From: Rugosimonospora sp040255525
GTDB taxonomy: Bacteria; Actinomycetota; Actinomycetes; Mycobacteriales; Micromonosporaceae
Length of the DNA stretch: 64,000 bases
Assembly (NCBI GenBank): GCA_040255525.1
Contig: JBDZVD010000007.1
Coordinates: 50,985-114,984, forward strand
Direction: 5' to 3'
The translations under genes and the position numbers were made by a program. Below are positions 1 through 8,692 of this stretch, one piece after another; within the stretch, counting starts at the first letter, position 1; each line of letters begins with the position of its first letter. Under the pieces are notes generated by a model. That model was given only the letters and a program-made list of their open reading frames with translations. It searched no databases and had not been told where the DNA came from.

Positions 1-1
1 G

Positions 2-355
2 CAGACGGTCGCCGCCCGAGTGCTGGGCTGCGTACTGAACATGACCAGGGCTTCGAAGTCGGACGCCTACTACTACAAGTCGTACAAGGTCCTGCCGGGC
101 TCGGTCGCGGCCCGGCCCGCCGGCGAACTCACGCTCGCCGGAGCCGCTTCGCGAGCGACCGCCGCCCCCGTGCCCGCCGCCCCCGTGCCCACCGTCCCCG
201 TGCCCGCCGCCCCCGTGCCGGCCGTGGCGGACCCGTCCGTACCGGTCGTGAGCCAGGGCCCCGCCGGCTCGCCCGACGGTACGGAGTCCGGGACGCGGGG
301 GACCGACGGCTCCGGACCGCGGACCGCGTCCCAACTCACCCGTACGCGGCGATGA
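2..355 (+). CDS. C-terminal end of a polysaccharide-biosynthesis tyrosine autokinase (partial)
   Basis: The reading frame is open from the window edge, so the gene starts upstream. The first visible residues (AARVLGCVLNMTRAS, then a DAYYYKSY cluster) match the end of bacterial BY-kinases of the Wzc/CpsD type. In those proteins a last beta-strand with a VLN motif precedes a tyrosine-rich tail that is autophosphorylated. The remaining ~75 residues are a low-complexity Ala/Pro/Val tail with four PVPxx units, encoded by a 15-bp tandem repeat near 165–225. BY-kinases control polymerisation and export of surface polysaccharide, which fits the cluster that follows. The last 20 bp overlap the convergent phosphatase gene, whose family is the usual antagonist of these kinases. 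Only the tail is present, so the ATP site cannot be checked; the call rests on the tyrosine cluster and context. Confidence 0.6.
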   Translation, partial: QTVAARVLGCVLNMTRASKSDAYYYKSYKVLPGSVAARPAGELTLAGAASRATAAPVPAAPVPTVPVPAAPVPAVADPSVPVVSQGPAGSPDGTESGTRGTDGSGPRTASQLTRTRR

Positions 356-917
356 GCTTCACGACCGGGGCCAGTGCGGCCTCGATCTCGCTGGCACAGC
401 GCTGGAAGACCGGCAGCGGCTGACCCACCGGATCGGCCAGATCATCCTCCTCCGGGCTCACCGGCTGTAGCTGCCCACGTGCCCGGCGCACCGCGGACAC
501 CGCCGCGGCCAGCGGGCCGCCCGGGTCGCGCCCGAGGGATGCCGGTCCGGCACCGCACGCCGTTGCCGCCAGGCGGCCGAACTGGCGGAGGGTGAAGGCC
601 CGGTGCATCGCGGCGGGGACCAGGGACACGCAGGCGGCCCGTTCCCGGCGCGTGGCGGCCAGTACCAGTCCCGCCTCGGCCAGTGCCTCCGGGCGCAGCG
701 TACGGCTGCGGAACGTGGTCGGGTCCGCGCCGAGTCCGGCGGTCACGGTGGCGGCGTGCGGGTGCATCCGGTACCCCGGGAGGGCATGGGTGCCCGCGCT
801 GGAGGTCGGTATCCGTTCCCCGGCCCACTCCCGGCCGAGCATGCCCCTGGCGATGAACTCGGCCATCGGCGAACGGCACAGGTTCGCGTGGCAGACGAAG
901 AGAATGCCGGAAGCCAA
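336..917 (-). CDS. Low-molecular-weight protein-tyrosine phosphatase
   Basis: This 193-residue cytoplasmic protein has the LMW-PTP P-loop near its N-terminus: CHANLCRSPMAEF at residues 9–21, a C-x5-R-S signature with catalytic Cys and Arg. A late Asp-Pro (LADPVGQP, about residue 160) fits the general-acid loop of the family. Family members dephosphorylate BY-kinase tails and so regulate polysaccharide chain length and export. The start is a TTG preceded by GGAAGGG about 6 nt upstream; no better in-frame start exists. It lies 88 bp downstream of capG on the same strand and may be the last gene of the capE-F-GT-capG operon. A TAGACT hexamer in that gap (963–968, minus strand) could give it its own promoter. 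Its 3' end overlaps the kinase tail gene. Confidence 0.88.
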   Translation of the reverse strand: MASGILFVCHANLCRSPMAEFIARGMLGREWAGERIPTSSAGTHALPGYRMHPHAATVTAGLGADPTTFRSRTLRPEALAEAGLVLAATRRERAACVSLVPAAMHRAFTLRQFGRLAATACGAGPASLGRDPGGPLAAAVSAVRRARGQLQPVSPEEDDLADPVGQPLPVFQRCASEIEAALAPVVKLIAAYG

Positions 918-1005
918 CAGAGCACCCTTCCGTGACCGGTTCTCGGTCCGATCACGCCGCAGAGTCTAGTGGCGGCTCACGCCCGTGGTAGGAACCTCGC
1001 GCCGG

Positions 1006-2130
1006 TCACCGCCGGATCCCGGCCCAGTCGTGGTGGCGGCGCACGGTCGACAGGATGAAGTCGACGACCCGCCGGGAGGTGTCCGGGATCCGGTAGTCGG
1101 CGGGGCAGGCGACCCCCTCCGCGGCGACCTGCTCCACGGTGACGGCGACCGCCTCGACGACCCCGTCCGGGTCCAGGCCGGTCATGATGATGCCGCCGCT
1201 GTCCAGCGCCTCCGGGCGCTCGATGGACTCGCGCAAAGTCACCGCCGGGAAGCCGAGTATCGCGGCCTCCTCGCTGATCGTGCCGCTGTCGGACAGCGTG
1301 CACCGGGCCGAGGTCTGCAGGCGTACGTAGTCGAACAGCCCGAACGGCTCGTGGAACGCCACGCCGTCCAGGGTCATGCCGTCACCGGCCAGCGCCTCGA
1401 GGCGCTTGCGGGTACGTGGGTGGGTGGACACCAGGACCGGCAGGGACCAGGTGCCGCGTACCGCGCGCAGGCAGCCGAGCAGCCGGCGCAGCCGGGCGGG
1501 GTCGTCCACGTTCTCCTCGCGGTGCGCGCTGACCAGGAAGTACCCGCCGGGCTCCAGCTCCAGTTGCCGCAGTACGGACGAGCGCTCGACGTCGGGCCAG
1601 TAGTGGTCCAGCACCTCGCGCATGGGCGAACCGGTGTGCAGGATCCGGCGCGGATGCAGCCCCTCGGCGAGCAGGTTGCGCCGGGCGTGCTCGGTGTACA
1701 CCAGGTTGAAGTCGGCGATGTGGTCGACCAGCCGGCGGTTGGTCTCCTCCGGCACGTTGAGGTCGAAGCAGCGGTTGCCGGCTTCCATGTGGTAGACGGG
1801 TACCCGCATCCGCCGGGCGATCAGCGCCGCGATGCAGCTGTTCGTGTCGCCGAGCACCAGCAGCGCGTCCGGCCGCAGGTCGCGGATCGCCTCCTCGATG
1901 CCGGTCAGCACGCCGCCGAGCACCCGGCCGAGCGACGAGGTGTCCACCCGCAGGAATTGGTCGGGCGCGCGCAGGCGCAGCTCGTCGAAGAACACGTCGG
2001 ACAGGTTCGGGTCCCAGTTCTGGCCGGTGTGCACGAGCACGTGGTCGACGGTGCGGTCCAGCCTGCTCAGTACCCGGGACAGCCGGATGATCTCCGGCCG
2101 CGTACCGACCACGGTCATGACCCGGCTCAT
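1006..2130 (-). CDS. capG: Non-hydrolysing UDP-N-acetylglucosamine 2-epimerase family (CapG-like)
   Basis: The 374-residue protein begins with the family signature MTVVGTRPEIIRLSRV. It also has GDTNS (94–98), HMEAGNR (114–120), PEETNRR (127–133), a later SAHREEN and SDSGTISEEA, all active-site elements of non-hydrolysing 2-epimerases. WecB inverts C2 of UDP-GlcNAc; the CapG branch acts last in UDP-N-acetyl-L-fucosamine synthesis. CapG is preferred because capE and capF homologues lie upstream in the same operon. The ATG overlaps the stop of the preceding glycosyltransferase by 4 bp (ATGA), implying translational coupling. Without the operon context a WecB role (UDP-ManNAc) would be equally possible. 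Confidence 0.85.
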   Translation of the reverse strand: MSRVMTVVGTRPEIIRLSRVLSRLDRTVDHVLVHTGQNWDPNLSDVFFDELRLRAPDQFLRVDTSSLGRVLGGVLTGIEEAIRDLRPDALLVLGDTNSCIAALIARRMRVPVYHMEAGNRCFDLNVPEETNRRLVDHIADFNLVYTEHARRNLLAEGLHPRRILHTGSPMREVLDHYWPDVERSSVLRQLELEPGGYFLVSAHREENVDDPARLRRLLGCLRAVRGTWSLPVLVSTHPRTRKRLEALAGDGMTLDGVAFHEPFGLFDYVRLQTSARCTLSDSGTISEEAAILGFPAVTLRESIERPEALDSGGIIMTGLDPDGVVEAVAVTVEQVAAEGVACPADYRIPDTSRRVVDFILSTVRRHHDWAGIRR

Positions 2131-3440
2131 GCCGGATCCTCGCTCCGCGTCCCGACCTTGACCAGCATGTCCTCGATCTGGTCGACGCCCACCGCGAGCG
2201 ACATCCGGTCCTCGTACAGGCGGCGGGCCCGCCGGCCCATCGCCTCGCGCTGCCGCGCCGGCACCTCCGCCGCGGCGGCGAACCGGCCGGCCAGCGCCCG
2301 CCAGTCCTCCGGCGCGCAGGTGAACCCCGCGCCGGCCGAGGACACCAGCCGGGCCGCGTCGCCGGCCGCCGACACGATGACCGGACGGCCGCAGGCCAGC
2401 GCCGCCTGGAGCTTGCACGGTACGGTGCCGTGCAGCGCGGGCAGGTCGCGCAGGGTCAGCAACTGGTAGTCGGCGGCGGCGTAGAGCCCGGCCATCTCCT
2501 GGACCGGCCGGCGGCCGAGGAACCGCACGTTGGTGGCCCGCAGGTCCTGCGCGAGCCGGCGCACCTCCAGCTCCTGCGGCCCGTTCCCGGCGATCACCAG
2601 ATCCATCCGGGAACCGGCCTCGGCGGCGGCCCGCACCGCGGTCTGCACGCGCTGGAACGGGCCGAGGTTGCCGGCGAACATCACGGTGCACCGGCCGCGG
2701 TAGCCGATGGCCGCGCGCGCGGCGTCGGTCACCGGTACCGGCCGGAACAGGTTCTCGTCGGTCCAGTTGAGCACCACCCGGACCTTGCCGGGATCGGCGC
2801 CCCGCTCGACGACCAGGCCGGCCATCGACGGCGCGATGACCGCGATGCCGGACGCGGCGCGGTACAGCCGGCGCATGGTCGCGGTCAGCACCCGGTGCAC
2901 CGCGGATCCGGCCCGGCCGCCCGGTGCCATGTCCGAGGCTGTCACCGACTCCGGCCACATGTCCTGCACATGCAGGATGGTCGGGGTCCGGCGGGCCAGC
3001 TGCAGCAGCGCGGCGGCCGCGTACGCGGTCGGCGGCGGGTGGTACACGTAGATGACGTCGACGTCGCGCAGGTACCGGATGCCGGCCAGCGAGCTGGTGG
3101 CCGCGAAGGACAGGTAGCTGGCCACCCGGCGCGCGGCGGAGCTGTCGTGGCTCGGGTACACGGGCACCCGCCGTACCGTGATCGACCCGGTCGTCGTCCT
3201 GTCGTTCCAGCGCTGCCGGTACCCGGGGTACACGTGACCCTCGGGGTACGACGGGAACGCGGTGAGCACCCGTACCTGGTGGCCGCGGCCGGCCAGTTCC
3301 CGGGCCAGCTCGCCGGGGATGAAGGCGGGCTCCGGCGGGTACCACTGCGACAGGATCCCGATCCGCATCCGGTCGCCGTGCCCGGCCCGGTCGCCCTGCC
3401 CCGCCCGGTCGCCCTGCCCGGCCCGGTCGGCGCGCCTCAT
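2127..3440 (-). CDS. GT4 family glycosyltransferase (WbuB-like)
   Basis: A GT-B fold glycosyltransferase. The canonical N-terminus is MRIGILSQWYPPEP, and the C-terminal half carries MFAGNLGPFQ, a GNGPQ motif and a late nucleotide-binding region, as in WbuB-type L-FucNAc transferases. Two starts are possible. ATG at 3368 matches the family N-terminus and gives 413 residues. ATG at 3440 overlaps the capF stop as ATGA, like the other joints of this operon, and adds 24 residues of GDRAGQ-type repeat. The longer form is listed because of the coupling; the family alignment favours 3368. Linkage to capE, capF and capG suggests it transfers FucNAc to the growing repeat unit, which is an inference. 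Confidence 0.82.
   Translation of the reverse strand: MRRADRAGQGDRAGQGDRAGHGDRMRIGILSQWYPPEPAFIPGELARELAGRGHQVRVLTAFPSYPEGHVYPGYRQRWNDRTTTGSITVRRVPVYPSHDSSAARRVASYLSFAATSSLAGIRYLRDVDVIYVYHPPPTAYAAAALLQLARRTPTILHVQDMWPESVTASDMAPGGRAGSAVHRVLTATMRRLYRAASGIAVIAPSMAGLVVERGADPGKVRVVLNWTDENLFRPVPVTDAARAAIGYRGRCTVMFAGNLGPFQRVQTAVRAAAEAGSRMDLVIAGNGPQELEVRRLAQDLRATNVRFLGRRPVQEMAGLYAAADYQLLTLRDLPALHGTVPCKLQAALACGRPVIVSAAGDAARLVSSAGAGFTCAPEDWRALAGRFAAAAEVPARQREAMGRRARRLYEDRMSLAVGVDQIEDMLVKVGTRSEDPA
3370..3423. repeat. Three tandem 18-bp units at the glycosyltransferase start
   Basis: Three nearly identical 18-bp units of the form CGGTCGCC(G/C)TGCCC(G/C)GCC sit between the capF stop and the canonical start of the next gene. 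On the minus strand they are in frame and would encode GDRAGQ/H repeats. They probably expanded by slippage. Confidence 0.85.
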
Positions 3441-4561
3441 GCCGCCGCCATCAGCAGGTCGTCGGCCAGCCACACCGGCTCGGGGTAGGTGTCCGGGCGC
3501 GCCGGATCGAAGATCTCGTTGCTCCAGAAGCAGGTCAACAGCTCGTCCCGCCCGGTGTTGGTGATGTTGTGCGCCCACATCGCCGGCATGTCCACCACGA
3601 CCGGGTCGTCGCCGCTGACCGCGAACCTGACGACACTCTCGCCGCCGACCCGCCGCAGCGCGATCTCGGCGCTGCCCCGCAGCACCGCGAACCGTTCCAC
3701 CTTCGCCAGGTGGTAGTGCTCTCCCCGGGTGACGCCGGGCCGGGTGGTGGATCCGAACGTCTGCCCGCCGCCGTGCGCCTTCACGACCTCGACCAGCTCG
3801 CCGCGCGCGTCCGCGTGGCGGATCAGCGGGATCGGGTAGTGGTCCGGGAAGCAGTGCGACCGGTACGTGTTGAACAGCCGCACCTCGTGCCGGTCGCGCA
3901 GCGCCGGGATGTCGCCGGTCCGGTACCTGGCGGCGGTGGCCCCCAGCCAGCCGGCCAGCTCCCGTACGCCGATCCGCTTCGCCGGCATGGTCGCGTCCCA
4001 CGGGCCGCCGGCCGGGGCGCCGGCCAGCCGGGCCGCCGCGTCGGTGGCGTGCACGAGCTCCAGCTGCCGGTCCTCGCGCACCTCCGGTTCGCCGCCCCGC
4101 GCCAGCTGGCGGCAGAAGGTGGCGACCACCGAGTTGTAGAACGGGCGGCCGTGCTCGCCGTACAGGTTGGGCAGGCGCACGTCGAGGAACTCCGAGCCGC
4201 CGCACGCGTCCGCCAGGGCGGCGGCGGCCACGGCCTTGGCGTCGCCGTACGCGGTGCCGTTGCCGGCCTGCACGGAGTTGGCGAACACCACGGCCCGGGG
4301 CGGTACCGCGCACCGGCGCAGGCCGCGGGCGAGCGCCGCGGCCAGCTCCACGTTTCCGGCGGCCACGTCCTCGTCGCCGCCCCGGTTGACGCCGGCCAGG
4401 TGCAGCACCCGGTCGACGCCGCTGATCCGGTTCGCGACCAGCAGCGGGTCGGCGAGGTCCGCCCGGTCGAGCACGACGGGCTCCGCCCAGCCCAGCGCGT
4501 GCAGCAGCACCCGGACGTGCCAGCCGAGGAATCCGCCGGCGCCGGTCAGGGCCAGGTTCAT
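3437..4561 (-). CDS. capF: CapF-like bifunctional UDP-sugar reductase (SDR plus cupin)
   Basis: The 374-residue protein has an N-terminal extended SDR domain (about 1–245) with the NAD(P)-binding motif TGAGGFLGWH at 6–15. A C-terminal cupin domain (about 255–374) carries GEHYHLAKVERFAVLRG, the metal-binding turn of the family. CapF/WbjC converts the CapE product in two steps (C3 epimerisation, then C4 reduction) on the way to UDP-L-FucNAc. The catalytic Tyr region reads GTAYGDAKA, a normal Y-x3-K. The start overlaps the capE stop (ATGA), and its own stop is followed by the 18-bp repeat. Domain order and length match the Staphylococcus aureus enzyme family. Confidence 0.9.
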   Translation of the reverse strand: MNLALTGAGGFLGWHVRVLLHALGWAEPVVLDRADLADPLLVANRISGVDRVLHLAGVNRGGDEDVAAGNVELAAALARGLRRCAVPPRAVVFANSVQAGNGTAYGDAKAVAAAALADACGGSEFLDVRLPNLYGEHGRPFYNSVVATFCRQLARGGEPEVREDRQLELVHATDAAARLAGAPAGGPWDATMPAKRIGVRELAGWLGATAARYRTGDIPALRDRHEVRLFNTYRSHCFPDHYPIPLIRHADARGELVEVVKAHGGGQTFGSTTRPGVTRGEHYHLAKVERFAVLRGSAEIALRRVGGESVVRFAVSGDDPVVVDMPAMWAHNITNTGRDELLTCFWSNEIFDPARPDTYPEPVWLADDLLMAAA

Positions 4562-5598
4562 GACGCCATCACCAGGTCGGTCGCGGCCAGTTCCTCGTTG
4601 ACCTCGGGCAGCGTGCGGAGCAGCGCGATGATCTCCGGTACCGCCAGCCTGTGCGCGTTGGACGAGTTGAACGCCGCCGCGGTGGCCCCGGCCGGGTCAC
4701 CGTCCGACACGTACAGCGCGTAGTTGAGGTCGCGGGCGTCCAGCGGTACCCGGAAGAATTTCCCGAAGTCCTCGGCCTGAGCCAGTTCCTCGCGGCTGGC
4801 CAGCGTCTCGTCCAGCTTCTCGCCGTGCCGTACGCCGATCACGTCGAGCTTGGCCGGCACGTCGAACAGCTGGCACAGCGCGGTGGCCAGGTCGCCGATC
4901 GTGCACGCGCTGGCCTTGCGGATGAACACGTCGCCGGCTCGGGCGTGGGTGAACGCGTGCTCGACGAGTTCGACCGAGTCGGCCAGCGACATCAGGAACC
5001 GGGTCATCGTCGGGTCGGTGACGGTCGGCGCCCGCCCGGCCTTGATCTGTTCGATGAACAGCGGGATCACCGAGCCCCGGGAGCACATCACGTTCCCGTA
5101 GCGCACGCAGGAGACGATGGTCGGGCTGCGCGGGTTGTTGCGCGCGTGCGCCTGGGCGACCTTCTCCATCAGCGCCTTGCTCATGCCCATCGCGTTGACC
5201 GGGTAGACGGCCTTGTCGGTGGAGAGCACGACCACCGACCGCACCCCGCACACCTGCGCCGCCTCGATGACGTTCGCACTGCCCAGGACGTTGGTGCGCA
5301 CCGCCTCCAGCGGGAAGAACTCGCACGACGGAACCTGTTTGAGCGCGGCGGCGTGGAAGATGAAGTCCACTTCCCGGGTGGCCCGCAGCACCGTGTCGAA
5401 GTCGCGCACGTCGCCCACGTGGTAGCGGACCCGCTCGTCGCCGATCCGGCGGCGCATGGTGTCCTGCTTGGCCTCGTCGCGGCTGAGTACCCGCACCTCG
5501 CCCACGTCCTGGCGGAGCAGCCGGCGCACCATGGTCTGCCCGAAGGAGCCCGTTCCACCCGTGATCAATACCCGGCACCCTGCTGGCAGGAAGCTCAT
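4558..5598 (-). CDS. capE: CapE-like UDP-GlcNAc 4,6-dehydratase/5-epimerase
   Basis: The 346-residue cytoplasmic SDR has the nucleotide-binding motif GGTGSFGQT at 14–22, HAAALKQVPSCE, and the segment STDKAVYPVNAMGMSKALME. In the last, Met replaces the usual catalytic Tyr (M-x3-K), a known trait of the CapE/FlaA1 branch. It performs the first committed step from UDP-GlcNAc to UDP-L-FucNAc and should be the first gene of the leftward four-gene operon. The start ATG at 5598 has a weak ribosome site. A TTGACC box on the minus strand at 5656–5651 lies at a plausible distance upstream. Confidence 0.9.
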   Translation of the reverse strand: MSFLPAGCRVLITGGTGSFGQTMVRRLLRQDVGEVRVLSRDEAKQDTMRRRIGDERVRYHVGDVRDFDTVLRATREVDFIFHAAALKQVPSCEFFPLEAVRTNVLGSANVIEAAQVCGVRSVVVLSTDKAVYPVNAMGMSKALMEKVAQAHARNNPRSPTIVSCVRYGNVMCSRGSVIPLFIEQIKAGRAPTVTDPTMTRFLMSLADSVELVEHAFTHARAGDVFIRKASACTIGDLATALCQLFDVPAKLDVIGVRHGEKLDETLASREELAQAEDFGKFFRVPLDARDLNYALYVSDGDPAGATAAAFNSSNAHRLAVPEIIALLRTLPEVNEELAATDLVMAS

Positions 5599-5963
5599 CC
5601 CCGTTACACACCCTCTGACCTGGTCGGTACTGGTACTTACTCAGCATCTCGGTCAACGAGCTATAAAGCGCCTGGTTATCTCGTAAAGGCATAATATCGG
5701 GCATGGTACGGCGGTCGGCGAGGGGAAATTTATCCGGAAAAGCGGCGCGCAATCGTGAACTCCCCGAAAGCGACGGTATGCGTCGACTCGACCTGGTAGA
5801 ACCCCATGGGGAGTTTCACGGGTGTCGTCTGGGGTCGGAGGTCCTGCCGCATGAGCTTTTCCGCCACTGGCGCCGGGGAGTGGAGCAGGGGTGGCCGGAG
5901 CGGGGCTGGCCATACCAGGGCTGCCGGCCAGAGCCGGGCTGGCCAGAGCAGAGTCGCGGTTCC
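5599..5963. promoter_or_regulatory. Divergent promoter region between capE and the aminotransferase operon
   Basis: This gap is more AT-rich than the surroundings at 5640–5700. It contains a TTGACC box facing capE (5656–5651, minus) and a CATAAT box facing right (5690–5695), without clear partner hexamers at ideal spacing. From 5703 to 5963 the aminotransferase frame is open and would encode a leader with repeated GWPE/GWPY elements. That part does not look like family sequence and is taken as untranslated. No gene is supported here. Confidence 0.4.
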
Positions 5964-7097
5964 ATGCTGAACCAACGGGTGTACCTGTCCGCGCCGGACG
6001 TCGGGTCGGTCGAGGAGGCGTACGTCGTCGAGGCCCTGCGCTCCGGCTGGGTCGCGCCGCTGGGGCCGCAGGTCGACGCGTTCGAGCGGGAGATCGCGAA
6101 CCGGGTCGGCACCGCGCACGCGGTGGCGCTCAGCTCCGGTACCGCCGCCCTGCACCTGGCCCTGCACATCCTGGGCGCCCGGCCGGGCACGGTGGTCGTG
6201 GTGCCCACGCTGACCTTCGTCGCCACGGCCAACGCCGTGATGTACACCGGCGCCGAACCGGTCTTCGTCGACTGCGACCCGGTCACCGGCAACGTCGACG
6301 TCGGCCTGCTCGCCCAACTCCTGCGCCACCTGCGGGTCTCCCGGAAGCGGGTGGCGGCCGTGCTGCCGGTGGACATGTTCGGCTCCTGCGCGGACTACGG
6401 CCGGTTGCTGCCGGTGTGCGCGGCCGCCTCGGTACCGGTGGTAGAGGACGCGGCCGAGGCGCTGGGCGCGACGTACCGGGGGCGGCCGGCGGGGTCGTTC
6501 GGCCGGGCCGGCGTCCTGTCGTTCAACGGCAACAAGATCCTCACCACCTCGGGTGGCGGGATGCTGGTGACCGATGACGGGTTGCTCGCCGAACGGGCCC
6601 GGTACCTGTCGACCCAGGCGAGGCAGCCCCTGCCGTACTACGAGCACACCGAGGTCGGGTACAACTACCGGCTGTCCAACCTGCTGGCGGCGCTCGGCCG
6701 CGGGCAGCTGGTGCGGCTGGACGGGATGCTGGCCCGCCGCCGGGCGCTGCGCGAGCGGTACGCGAAGCTGTTCGCCGCCGTACCCGGCGTGCGCCTGCTC
6801 GGCGACGGTGATCCGGGCGCGAACTGCTGGCTGACCACGATCGTGGTCGACCCGGCCGCCGCCGGTTGGCACGCCCGGGATCTGGCCGCGCACCTGGCCG
6901 CGCTGGACATCGAGACCCGTCCGGTCTGGAAGCCGATGCACCTGCAGCCGGTCTTCGCCGGTACGCACGCGGTGCTCACCGGCGCCGCGCAGCGCCTGTT
7001 CGAGACCGGGCTCGCGCTGCCCAGCGGCTCGTCGCTCCGGGACGCGCAGATCGGCCGGGTGTTCGGCGCCATCGGCGAATTCCTGGACGAGCGGTGA
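5964..7097 (+). CDS. DegT/DnrJ/EryC1 PLP-dependent sugar aminotransferase
   Basis: The 377-residue protein has the full DegT layout: VALSSGTAALHLAL (54–67), PTLTFVATANAV, VEDAAEALGATY (160–171) and SFNGNKILTTSGGG (186–199) with the PLP-binding Lys at about 191. The family aminates 4-keto sugars on nucleotide carriers; closest functional relatives are PglE/LegC-type enzymes. It opens a four-gene rightward operon with a PglC-like phosphoglycosyl transferase immediately after it (GTGA overlap). A plausible substrate is the product of the PglF/WbpM-like dehydratase at 16.7 kb. The ATG at 5964 is chosen because family homology begins there, although the frame is open back to 5703. Confidence 0.88.
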   Translation: MLNQRVYLSAPDVGSVEEAYVVEALRSGWVAPLGPQVDAFEREIANRVGTAHAVALSSGTAALHLALHILGARPGTVVVVPTLTFVATANAVMYTGAEPVFVDCDPVTGNVDVGLLAQLLRHLRVSRKRVAAVLPVDMFGSCADYGRLLPVCAAASVPVVEDAAEALGATYRGRPAGSFGRAGVLSFNGNKILTTSGGGMLVTDDGLLAERARYLSTQARQPLPYYEHTEVGYNYRLSNLLAALGRGQLVRLDGMLARRRALRERYAKLFAAVPGVRLLGDGDPGANCWLTTIVVDPAAAGWHARDLAAHLAALDIETRPVWKPMHLQPVFAGTHAVLTGAAQRLFETGLALPSGSSLRDAQIGRVFGAIGEFLDER

Positions 7098-7828
7098 ATC
7101 CCGTGCTGCGCCCGGCGGTGCCGGCGGACCCGCCCGGTCCGGCCGGCGTTGCCACCGGGGTTCCGGGCGGCCCTCGGGCCGCAGCCGCGCCGTTTCCGGG
7201 TCCGGCCGGGCCGCGGTTCGCGGTCAAGCGCGCCGTCGACCTGGTGGTCGCGGCTCTGGTGCTGGTACTGGCGGCACCGGTGCTGGCCGGCGCGGCCGTG
7301 GCGGTGCGCCTGCTGATGGGCTCGCCGGTGCTGTTCACCCAGCAGCGGACCGGCCGCGGCATGCGCCACTTCCGGCTGCTGAAGTTCCGGACGATGACCG
7401 ACGCCCGGGACACGGCCGGCCGGCCGCTGCCCGACCGCGAGCGCTCCTGCCGGCTGGGCCGGCTGCTGCGCCGGTACAGCGTGGACGAGCTGCCCCAGCT
7501 GGTCAACGTGCTCCGGGGCGAGATGAGCCTGATCGGGCCGCGGCCGCTGCTGCCCCGGTACGACCGGTGCTACACCGGTCCGGAGCTGGCCCGGTTCGCG
7601 GTGCGCCCGGGCATCACCGGGCTCGCCCAGATCACCGGCCGCAACGCCGCCGGCTGGGACGAGCGGCTGGGGCTGGACGCGCGGTACGTCGCGCACTGGT
7701 CGCTCCGGCTCGACGCCAGGATCGCGCTGCTCACCGTCGCCCGAGTGTTCGACAGCTCCGGTGTCTCGGCCGATCCGGCCGGCGACATGCTCGACCTCGA
7801 CCAGGAGAGGGGGATGCCCCGCCCATGA
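7094..7828 (+). CDS. Initiating sugar-phosphate transferase (PglC/WbaP C-terminal type)
   Basis: The 244-residue membrane protein has a Pro/Ala-rich cytoplasmic start and a single hydrophobic segment at about 47–70 preceded by KRAVDL. The hallmark motifs of monotopic phosphoglycosyl transferases follow: LLKFRTM, DELPQLVNVLRGEMSLIGP, RPLLPRY and RPGITGLAQITGRN. These enzymes transfer a sugar-1-phosphate from UDP-sugar to undecaprenyl phosphate, the priming step of glycan assembly. The compact size without extra N-terminal membrane helices is PglC-like. The GTG start overlaps the aminotransferase stop, and its own stop overlaps the next start (ATGA). Confidence 0.93.
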   Translation: MNPVLRPAVPADPPGPAGVATGVPGGPRAAAAPFPGPAGPRFAVKRAVDLVVAALVLVLAAPVLAGAAVAVRLLMGSPVLFTQQRTGRGMRHFRLLKFRTMTDARDTAGRPLPDRERSCRLGRLLRRYSVDELPQLVNVLRGEMSLIGPRPLLPRYDRCYTGPELARFAVRPGITGLAQITGRNAAGWDERLGLDARYVAHWSLRLDARIALLTVARVFDSSGVSADPAGDMLDLDQERGMPRP

Positions 7829-8646
7829 TCGGCGAGCCCGACATCCAATCCATCGACAGCCGCGACTCTGATGCCCGGCGCTCCGCCGTCCGGCTGCTCG
7901 GCGCGTCGGTACCCGCCGAGTGCCAGGGCCTGGTCGCGTACCACGCGAGCGGGTACTCGACGTTCCTGGCCGCGGCGCTCTCGCCGCCCCCCGGCCAGCG
8001 CACCGTGTGCCTGCGCGCGGCCCGGGTCGCCGGTGAGGTGATCGCCGTCGCGGACTGGCGGATCATGAGCGGCCAGCTGTTCCTGAACGGGATTTCGGTG
8101 CGCCCGCCCTACCGGGGGCACGGCTACGGCACCCGGCTGCTCGACGACGGTGTGCGGATGGCGCGCGACCTCGGCCTGGCGGCGCTGGGCCTGGACGTCG
8201 CGGTGGACAACGTGGGCGCGTACGCGCTGTACCAGAAGATGGGCTTCGAGGAGATGGGGTACTCGTGGTGGGAGCACGTGCCACCGGAGGAGGACGGCAC
8301 GGGACGGGCCCCGGTCCGGATCCTCGACTGGCCCGCCTTCGACGCGCACCGCAGCGCGTATGGGTTCGGCGACCTGTCGGTGCGCCACGCCGGCCAGGTG
8401 ATCAAGGTACGCGCGGTGGGCGCGGTGCTGCGGGTCGAACCCGGTGCCACCGGCGCCCTGCTCGCTCACGCGTTGTCCGAGCTGCTGGTGCCGTGCCGGG
8501 TGTACTCGGTGCGGACCGGCGCCACGGCCGGACCCACCCCGGGATGGTTCGCGCGCTTCGTACGGATGCGGATGTCGCTCGGCACCGCCAGGCACCCGAT
8601 GGACTACGACCAGCGCCGTTCGGCCCGCGCCCCGCGGCGCATCTGA
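7825..8646 (+). CDS. GNAT family N-acetyltransferase, possibly sugar-modifying
   Basis: The 273-residue protein has a GNAT core in its first half: FLNGISVRPPYRGHGYGTRL (about 90–109) holds the acetyl-CoA pyrophosphate-binding R-G-x-G-x-G turn. VDNVGAYALYQKMGFEEMGY follows as the family's C-terminal signature. The second ~120 residues (IRDWPAFDAHR-like region onward) are not recognised. It sits between the phosphoglycosyl transferase and a FemAB-like gene with 4-bp coupling at its start. It may acetylate the amino group added by the DegT enzyme, as PglD does, but PglD belongs to a different fold; the substrate is inferred only. Confidence 0.75.
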   Translation: MIGEPDIQSIDSRDSDARRSAVRLLGASVPAECQGLVAYHASGYSTFLAAALSPPPGQRTVCLRAARVAGEVIAVADWRIMSGQLFLNGISVRPPYRGHGYGTRLLDDGVRMARDLGLAALGLDVAVDNVGAYALYQKMGFEEMGYSWWEHVPPEEDGTGRAPVRILDWPAFDAHRSAYGFGDLSVRHAGQVIKVRAVGAVLRVEPGATGALLAHALSELLVPCRVYSVRTGATAGPTPGWFARFVRMRMSLGTARHPMDYDQRRSARAPRRI

Positions 8647-8692
8647 GCGCCGGGGCGGCGGGGCGGCGAGGTGGCGAGGCGGTCACGACGGC

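Noticed and set aside
985..2469. Long plus-strand frame across the 2-epimerase gene
   Set aside because: Composition is that of an antisense shadow, and the minus strand carries complete WecB/CapG motifs.
5703..5963. Extended N-terminus for the DegT aminotransferase
   Set aside because: The added residues are Trp/Pro/Gly repeats unlike the family, which starts cleanly at 5964.
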